This document shows, one piece after another, positions 1 to 5,100 of a DNA stretch of 6,322 nt (positions are counted from its first letter, which is position 1; every line of letters starts with the position of its first letter). A program made the translations under genes and the position numbers. The notes under the pieces were generated by a model. It saw nothing but the letters and a program-made list of their open reading frames with translations, made no database searches and was not told the origin of the DNA. This DNA comes from Methanobacteriota archaeon (lineage in GTDB: Archaea; Thermoplasmatota; Poseidoniia; Poseidoniales; Poseidoniaceae). The stretch is from NCBI GenBank assembly GCA_018623995.1, contig JAAZUV010000083.1, positions 1-6,322 on the forward strand, written 5' to 3'.

Positions 1-64
1 AGATTTGAACTGGGGTCTGACGGCCCCCAGCCGCCAAGTATAGGCCAAGCTAACCCACAGGCCC
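1..64 (-). tRNA. tRNA-Pro (anticodon GGG), 3' end cut off by window edge
   Basis: Read on the minus strand from base 64, the sequence folds as a tRNA. It has a 7-nt acceptor 5' strand GGGCCTG, U8, a D arm with the AGCTTGG loop, and an anticodon stem GGCGG/CCGTC (one G-U pair) closing the loop CTGGGGG. The anticodon GGG lies at 28-26 and reads proline CCC/CCU. A 4-nt variable loop and the T stem CCCAG with loop TTCAAAT follow. The window ends two bases into the 3' strand of the T stem, so the acceptor 3' strand (expected CAGGCCC) is not seen. The last D-stem pair is T-T, a mild irregularity. The tRNA is co-oriented with rpoN and starts 10 nt after its stop codon, so it is probably cut out of the same transcript. 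A tRNA-Pro is known at this end of the euryarchaeal S9 operon, which supports the call. Confidence 0.9.
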
Positions 65-74
65 GTGAATCTCC

Positions 75-278
75 TCACTTGTGCTGAGCGCTGAACGGGA
101 CAATCTCTTCGATCAAATCGATGTGTCCAACGTACATGCGTCGACAACAGTATCGCTCGAGGCCAACATCGTCAAGTGCTTGATCGACGCTGGTTCCTTC
201 AGCAATTTTGTTGTTGAACTCATCCCACTTGTGAGCAATAACGGTACCACAGCTAAAACAACGGATTGGAATTATCAT
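75..278 (-). CDS. rpoN: DNA-directed RNA polymerase subunit N (RPB10 family)
   Basis: This 67-residue protein is the small zinc-binding subunit N of archaeal RNA polymerase, orthologous to eukaryotic Rpb10. It sits in the D-L-N-P assembly platform of the enzyme. The N-terminus MIIPIRCFSCG carries the first zinc pair (C7, C10), and the adjacent pair C44-C45 lies in the RYCCRRM motif; these are the family's four zinc ligands. The length is normal for the family. The ATG at 278 is 7 nt after a strong GAGGTGA Shine-Dalgarno site that overlaps the rps9 stop codon, which indicates coupled translation. It is the last protein gene before tRNA-Pro. The subunit K gene that commonly follows in euryarchaea is not in the 10-nt gap. 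This is unrelated to bacterial sigma-54, which shares the symbol. Confidence 0.97.
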   Translation of the reverse strand: MIIPIRCFSCGTVIAHKWDEFNNKIAEGTSVDQALDDVGLERYCCRRMYVGHIDLIEEIVPFSAQHK

Positions 279-285
279 CTCTTGT

Positions 286-293
286 TCACCTCA
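286..293 (-). promoter_or_regulatory. Shine-Dalgarno site of rpoN overlapping rps9 stop codon
   Basis: The minus strand reads TGAGGTGA here. The first three bases are the rps9 stop codon and the last seven (GAGGTGA) match the archaeal anti-Shine-Dalgarno complement. It ends 7 nt before the rpoN ATG. A ribosome terminating on rps9 therefore sits on the rpoN initiation site, which suggests coupled translation (inference). Confidence 0.8.
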
Positions 294-722
294 TCGATAC
301 GACTTTTGCTTCTTGCGACGAGCACCACGACCAAGTTGATGCTTTGGTTCCTTGCGACGTGGATCGTTGACCAAGAGGCTGCGATCAAATCGTAGGAACT
401 CATCTCGAAGTTCTTCATCAATTCCTTCTGCTCCACCGTTGTAGTGGACAAGTCCACGTGCAATAGCGGTTCGAATGGCATCGGTTTGACCCATAATGCC
501 GCCACCGGTCGTTGTCAAATTGATATCAACCTTGGACAATCGGTTCATGGCGTCAGCAATGACGAGTGGTTCCATTGCCTTGCGTCGAGCAAGGGCAGGT
601 TGGAGAATTTCGATTGGCTCACTGTTCACGCGAACACGGCCCTTTCCAGCTTTGACAGATGCTCGTGCAATGGCTGTCTTGCGCTTTCCTGAACTCTCAA
701 CGGATTTCTTCTTTCGTGCCAT
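291..722 (-). CDS. rps9: 30S ribosomal protein uS9 (archaeal)
   Basis: This 143-residue protein is small-subunit protein uS9, whose basic C-terminal tail reaches the decoding region near P-site tRNA. Visible signatures are the SGKRKTAIARA segment near the N-terminus, the central GGGIMGQTDAIRTAIARGLV core, LVNDPRRKEPK, and the basic end GRGARRKKQKSYR, typical of archaeal and eukaryotic uS9. Two ATG codons lie in tandem at 725 and 722. I chose 722 because it stands 6 nt after the GGAGGTGA site, as at rpl13 (6 nt) and rpoN (7 nt); the ATG at 725 would leave only 3 nt. With this start the ATG shares one base with the rpl13 stop (TGATG). If 725 is used, the overlap is ATGA and the product gains one Met. 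rpoN follows after 12 nt. Confidence 0.96.
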   Translation of the reverse strand: MARKKKSVESSGKRKTAIARASVKAGKGRVRVNSEPIEILQPALARRKAMEPLVIADAMNRLSKVDINLTTTGGGIMGQTDAIRTAIARGLVHYNGGAEGIDEELRDEFLRFDRSLLVNDPRRKEPKHQLGRGARRKKQKSYR

Positions 723-1210
723 CATTGTTCACCTCCAGTCCATCGGTGCGCAGGTGCACCGAGGCTTGCACTGATGTCGCCCAAACTGACGAAACTCTCT
801 GGCAAGGATTTGCGGATTTTGCTTGCATCGCCTTCGACGTGACCTTCTGGAAGGTCCGAGGCGAGGTGTGAAGGACAGCCGATCTCAACACGAAGGTTGC
901 GCAGAGCACGACGACCACTGCTCTTTCGTTGGTATGGAAGCATACCACGAACGGTGCGCTTGAGAATCATGTCCGGCATACGTGGGAAGTAAGGTCCCTT
1001 GCGTGCGTGATTCAATGCATACTTGTCATGGTAGTTTTGTAGAACGGAGGTTGAACTTCCCGAAACGATGGCTTTCTCTGCATTGATGATGACAACCTTG
1101 TCATCACGATCAGAGCGTGCAGCCTTGAGGAGCATGTCTGCTACTGTGGATGCGAGTCGTCCAAGGACGAGACCATCTGCGTCGAAAACGTAGGTTGTTG
1201 CTTCATCCAA
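722..1210 (-). CDS. rpl13: 50S ribosomal protein uL13 (archaeal), TTG start
   Basis: This 162-residue protein is large-subunit protein uL13, the archaeal homologue of bacterial L13 and eukaryotic L13a. Diagnostic segments are FDADGLVLGRLAS at the N-terminus, VVIINAEKAIVSG, then YALNHARKGPYFPRMPD and the KRTVRGMLPYQ stretch, ending in a conserved RNLRVEIGCPS. About 45 further C-terminal residues are less conserved. The start appears to be TTG at 1210. Reading upstream in frame, codons TTC and TTA precede it and then a TGA stop, and no in-frame ATG or GTG occurs before the family core. GGGGTGAT lies 6 nt upstream and supports TTG. The gene overlaps the rpl18e end by 8 nt and touches rps9 at its own stop, so it is in the middle of a coupled run. 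Confidence 0.96.
   Translation of the reverse strand: MDEATTYVFDADGLVLGRLASTVADMLLKAARSDRDDKVVIINAEKAIVSGSSTSVLQNYHDKYALNHARKGPYFPRMPDMILKRTVRGMLPYQRKSSGRRALRNLRVEIGCPSHLASDLPEGHVEGDASKIRKSLPESFVSLGDISASLGAPAHRWTGGEQ
729..736 (-). promoter_or_regulatory. Shine-Dalgarno site of rps9 inside the rpl13 3' end
   Basis: GGAGGTGA on the minus strand is the longest match in the window to the complement of the archaeal 16S rRNA 3' end. It lies within the last codons of rpl13. Its distance to the two tandem ATG codons (3 nt or 6 nt) favours the second as the rps9 start. Confidence 0.8.
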
Positions 1211-1568
1211 GAATAATCACCCCGTTTCCGTTTGGATTTTCGTTCATCAATTCACCATAGGTGAGAACGCGTCCACCTGCGGCTTCAATCTTCGCTCGTG
1301 CACTGGAACTAACACTGTAGGCGGCGATGGTGCGGTTCCCTGTGACTTCACCTGATCCTAGCAACTTTCCAGGTACGAGAATGGTCGCACCTTCTGGAGC
1401 GTAACGAGTTACGCGGCTTAGGTTCGGTTGGGCCCAGTTTTTGCGGCTCTTGGAGAGGCGCTTAGCAACATCTCGCCATAGTGCAGCACCTGTGTCACGA
1501 GACTGGGCTTTCAGTTGGTCGATTAGACCGACCAAATCGGCATTTGTCTTTCGTGTTGGCTTGCTCAT
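1203..1568 (-). CDS. rpl18e: 50S ribosomal protein eL18 (L18e)
   Basis: This 121-residue protein is eL18, a large-subunit protein found in archaea and eukaryotes and structurally related to bacterial L15. Visible signatures are LWRDVAKRLSKSRKNWAQPNLSR in the first half, the VPGKLLGSGEVTG core, a serine-alanine run leading to AAGGRVLTYGEL, and a C-terminus NPNGNGVIILG close to the family ending. The reading frame stays open for 71 codons upstream, but that extension overlaps the preceding gene and looks unlike eL18, so the ATG at 1568 (MSKPTRK) is taken. Its Shine-Dalgarno is weak (GAGGGAG 6 nt or so upstream), unlike the later genes of the block, so it may be the first cistron with a promoter in the 76-nt gap. 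I see only a weak AT-rich candidate there (TTCATAAC, about 1612-1619). Confidence 0.96.
   Translation of the reverse strand: MSKPTRKTNADLVGLIDQLKAQSRDTGAALWRDVAKRLSKSRKNWAQPNLSRVTRYAPEGATILVPGKLLGSGEVTGNRTIAAYSVSSSARAKIEAAGGRVLTYGELMNENPNGNGVIILG
1216..1223 (-). promoter_or_regulatory. Shine-Dalgarno site of rpl13 inside rpl18e
   Basis: GGGGTGAT on the minus strand matches the GGTGAT part of the archaeal Shine-Dalgarno consensus. It lies in the last codons of rpl18e, 6 nt ahead of the TTG at 1210, and is the main evidence for that non-ATG start. Confidence 0.7.
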
Positions 1569-1644
1569 ATGACTCCCTCGATGCTTTGAGGCAGTCTCGC
1601 GACCAACCAACCCGTTATGAAGGCACCGACGCGAATGCAGGACT
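1569..1644 (-). promoter_or_regulatory. Intergenic gap ahead of the ribosomal block, possible promoter
   Basis: This 76-nt gap separates the helical protein gene from rpl18e. It is the longest gene-free stretch ahead of the ribosomal genes and is where a promoter would be expected. The only TATA-like string I see on the minus strand is CATAAC within 1612-1619, about 45 nt before the rpl18e ATG. It is a poor match to an archaeal box A, and no BRE-like purine tract is obvious. Read-through from upstream remains possible. Confidence 0.25.
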
Positions 1645-2106
1645 TCAATCGAAGAGAATCTCGCCCTTTGCATCAAGCAATTCCACAGTGAGGCCTGCAG
1701 CTCGACCTTGAATGATGATCTCATCGTGGAGGGTATCTGAGAAATCATCGAGGGCTCCGAGTGCTGTAATTCCTGCCACATCGGTCAACTGATCGATCAG
1801 GTGGTTGAGAACACACGAAACGCCGTACGCCTGACCTGCTCGGAAGGCGTGGTCAACACCTCCAACTTCTGGGTCTTCCGCCTTCATTCGCAACATGACT
1901 TGCTGCGAATAAGCAACGAGAGCACCATAGAGTGCTTCAATGACTTGAGCAGCTTCAAGGTCACCGAGCAACATCTGTGTCTGAGCGAGAGCAGAACGTA
2001 CGGCTTCGCCGTAGATTTTGTGCGCTTCAATCGTGTTGTTCGTTTCAACTTGCATGGCTTGGTCGATGAGTAACTTCCAGTCTTCCATGGCTATGCGAGA
2101 GCGCAT
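1645..2106 (-). CDS. Conserved-looking helical protein of unknown function
   Basis: I do not recognise this 153-residue protein. It is soluble, with no signal peptide and no transmembrane segment, acidic, and mostly predicted helical by eye. A long amphipathic region spans about residues 25-75, with alanine, glutamine and leucine spacing suggestive of helix packing. A Gly-rich turn (EVGGVDHAFRAGQAYG) follows, then another helix with a lone cysteine (VSCVLNHLIDQL). A short final segment (GLTVELLDAKGEILFD) looks like a beta hairpin. The start is uncertain: ATG at 2106 or at 2088 (MEDWKLL), and neither has a convincing Shine-Dalgarno. The latter gives 147 residues and looks more natural because the six extra residues (MRSRIA) are unlike the rest. 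It lies 76 nt before rpl18e and 52 nt after the surface protein gene. Codon use and composition do not stand out from the neighbours. Confidence 0.75.
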   Translation of the reverse strand: MRSRIAMEDWKLLIDQAMQVETNNTIEAHKIYGEAVRSALAQTQMLLGDLEAAQVIEALYGALVAYSQQVMLRMKAEDPEVGGVDHAFRAGQAYGVSCVLNHLIDQLTDVAGITALGALDDFSDTLHDEIIIQGRAAGLTVELLDAKGEILFD

Positions 2107-2114
2107 CCTGCCCT

Positions 2115-2140
2115 TGAAGGTTGGCCCGAACCAACTTTCA
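2115..2140 (-). repeat. Inverted repeat in the gap after the surface protein gene
   Basis: The arms TGAAGGTTGG (2115-2124) and CCAACTTTCA (2131-2140) are complementary around a 6-base loop, with one imperfect pair. That pair is G-U if read as plus-strand RNA but A-C as minus-strand RNA. The minus transcript would thus form a 10-bp stem with one mismatch. A T-rich stretch (TTCTTGAATTTGTTG, 2158-2144) lies between the upstream stop codon and this hairpin. Archaeal termination mainly needs a T-rich tract, so the pair could be a terminator region, but the hairpin precedes no T-run and its role is unclear. Confidence 0.35.
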
Positions 2141-2158
2141 GTGCAACAAATTCAAGAA

Positions 2159-5100
2159 TCAAATCTTGAAATCTGTGGATTCGCCTTCAACAATTCCAGC
2201 TTGTCGGACAGAACCGTCTGCAGCGACGAATTCACCGGCCTTCGTTTGCTTATCGTAGAGACCAGTTGCTTCGTAGCGCTTGACCTGTCCTTCCTCACCC
2301 AATGCACTGGTGATGGAGGACGTGATCGCTCCAAGCGTTGAAATTGCTTGGTCACGCTGCATAACACCGATGTTGTGATCGGAGTAGCGAGCTTCTTCGA
2401 AGATGGTCAAGAAGGCATCGAGTTGTTGCGGAGGAACCATGTTGAACGCTGAACGAACCGCTGCTTCGAACTCACGAGTGGTTTCGTAAACCTTCTTCAT
2501 GAAGCCGTACTTACGGAAGTGGCGTACAAGGTTCTTGTAACAATCAAAGATGATCTTGATGTATTCGTTGCTTGCTTCAAGTTGCATCATCGTATCTGTG
2601 AGGATACCTCTGAGCGACTGGACTTGTCGTCGACTCATGACACGGCGGTAATACAGTGCACCTGCAACCAGCAAGGCCATCAGAACAATACTGAATGCCA
2701 TGGCGTTTTCTGGGCTAAAGAAGCCCTTTGCCTCAACTTCTGTAGCAGCCTTGTAATCAACAGCGAACGTAATGTTGTTCTGAGATGCTTGGAAGTTCTG
2801 ACTGCCTGCATAAACAGCAATGACCTGCCATTCACCCGTACATTCAACACCGTCACAGGAGCGTCCATCGAACGACCATTCGAAACGAGCTATTCCTTGC
2901 TCGTTGGTGACGGTCTTGTTTGTTGCAGCCGACATGGTGACCCAAGCGCCAGTTTCGTTACGGTATTGTCGGATGAATTGGATTTCTTCGTTCTCAATCG
3001 CAATGTCGAGTCGGTCACGTAGTAGTGCGACTTCACCGATGACGAGTGTTCCTTCAGGAATTCCTGCTTCTCCACCGTAGTACCAGTTGGTCTCGACTTG
3101 CAGATCAACACGTGATCGGACGAGGACTTCCATTTCGACCTCGGACCCATTCAGAACGTTCTCGACGTCCTTGTCACATCCACCAGGGACGTTGAAGTCC
3201 GGCTCAAAGGCAACCTTCAGTGTTCGGAAACCTTCCTTCTTTCCACCAGTGAGTTCAACGCCACGTAGCGATGGATTCTGGAGCGGGTCCCCGCTGAACC
3301 ACTCAACGGTACCGTCAAGATCGTTGGTTCGGATGGTTGCAATTGGACGAATGTTTTCTTCTGGATCAAGGTAGATGTTGAGACACTTACCACCGACTGC
3401 CTGTCCGTTGCTCTGTGTCAACAATGCGTCGATGTGGAAGGATTCCTTGAGGTACAATACTGGGTATGGAATGCCTTCGATGTTGTATGTATCGACGCTC
3501 GACTTGAACGGTCCAACCTCAGTGATCGAAAGCGATGAGTTCGAGAAGACATCGAATTCGGTCTGGATGGTCTTGTTGTCGTAGCGGAATGCGTCGTTGT
3601 TGTCATAGGACGAGTACGAAACAGTAACCTTGGTCTTTCCTGCAAGAACGTCAGAGAGTGGACAAACGATGGAATAGTTTCCATTCGAATCGGTCACTGC
3701 AGCGTTACAGTTGACTGGGCCGCTCTGGCCATTGACCATCTCGTAACTGACACGGATGGTTCGTCCTACGAGAACTTCACCAAGTTCGTCGGTCAATTGT
3801 CCTGTGACAACCATTGGCTTTGGAACAACCAATCCTGTAACTGGATCGACTTCACTCGTGTAAACAACTTGGTCATCGACCGACAACGAAGTTCGTCCAA
3901 TGAGTGAGAATCCGTTCGCATTGTAGGTCATGACCGTACGGTAGTGGTTGTTTCCTGGTACGTTTGCACATGGGTCCCACTGTCCCTGAAGGCCAAGATA
4001 ACTCGCATCAAGCGGTGCACAGCCTTCGTTTGGCAGCGATTCCTCAAATCGTAGAACGACGTTGACTGGGCCGAATCCATCAGGCAAGAAGGACTCTGGG
4101 TCTTCTCGCAACTTGGTCGGCGAAAGTGGACTGATGTCAGCCTTCAAACAGCCAACGGCTTCGAGACGGTCGAGGTTACCATCTTGGTTCACGTCACGGT
4201 CTGCAAACCCGTCATCGTTGCCGTCATAGTAGCAAAGATGAGAGTTGTCCGGTTGTGTCTCTGGTAGCGAAATAACTCCAGCAGATGGAGCCAATGTAGC
4301 GACGACCTGTCGGTGTTGGACGTTATCGAAGTCTGTACCTTCGAAGATAACATCGACCAATCCTCCGTTTGGAGCGCTTTCTCCGTCAAGGTCACGGCCT
4401 CCAGAATCGAATTCTAGCGTCTTGTTGTCATCCTTCACTTGTGCAGTGAAATCCCACAAGTCACCTGATTGACGGCGGTTTCCATCGGTTGAAACAACCG
4501 ATAGGTAGGTTCGAGAAACAACCCATACATCTTGCACAGCGTTGCTTGGTTTGAGGAGTGGTGTACCCTCGTAATCAAACGTGAGCGAGAAGAGACCAAG
4601 ATCGTCTTCTGCTGTGATGTTAAATGGCATTTCAAAGAATCCATTCGTATCGGTGTAACTCGTTTCTGTTCGTCCATCGAACGACCATGTGTAATTGACC
4701 GGAGCCTCACGAACTGGTTGCAACGAGTTGTCAACAAGTCGAGCCTGAATCGATGTGTTCGTGTTTCGATACAATCGAGCAATCGAGGTCAACTCAAACG
4801 AAGTTGTTCCAACAACGGTGACGTTGATGTACGCACCTGTTGTTGCAAGTGCTGACGAGTTTCCTGTGAAGTAGTATCCCGAATTGGTGAAGTCGATTCG
4901 CATCCCGTAAGTTCCAGATGAATACTGGCTTTCCCACGTGAAGTTGTAATCGTACTCAGCTTCGACACCGCCCTTAGTCAGACACTCTGTTTCATCGTCA
5001 ATGCTTTGCATTGGGATTCTGTTTCCTTGAGCATCCATACAGTTTGGCTTCTGTGTGAATTGAGTTTCTCCACCGCTGCTGAAGACACCGTTCTTGTCCT

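Noticed and set aside
275..505. Minus-strand open frame overlapping rps9
   Set aside because: It is an out-of-frame shadow of rps9, whose own frame has clear uS9 signatures.
1204..1206. ATG near the start of rpl13
   Set aside because: It is out of frame with uL13 (it reads ATG AAG CAA), so it cannot be the start; TTG at 1210 is in frame with a good Shine-Dalgarno.
1569..1781. Open in-frame extension of rpl18e of 71 codons upstream of MSKPTRK
   Set aside because: It overlaps the end of the preceding gene in another frame, has non-protein-like composition, and would add an N-terminus no eL18 has. It is open by chance.
2144..2158. T-rich stretch after the surface protein stop as a firm terminator
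   Set aside because: The T residues are interrupted (TTCTTGAATTTGTTG), with no run longer than three, so it is too weak to call alone; it is mentioned only with the inverted repeat.
2519..3022. 167-codon plus-strand open frame
   Set aside because: It lies entirely within the surface protein gene opposite its membrane helix and last Ig-like module, with erratic Cys/Ser-rich composition and no motif: an antisense shadow.
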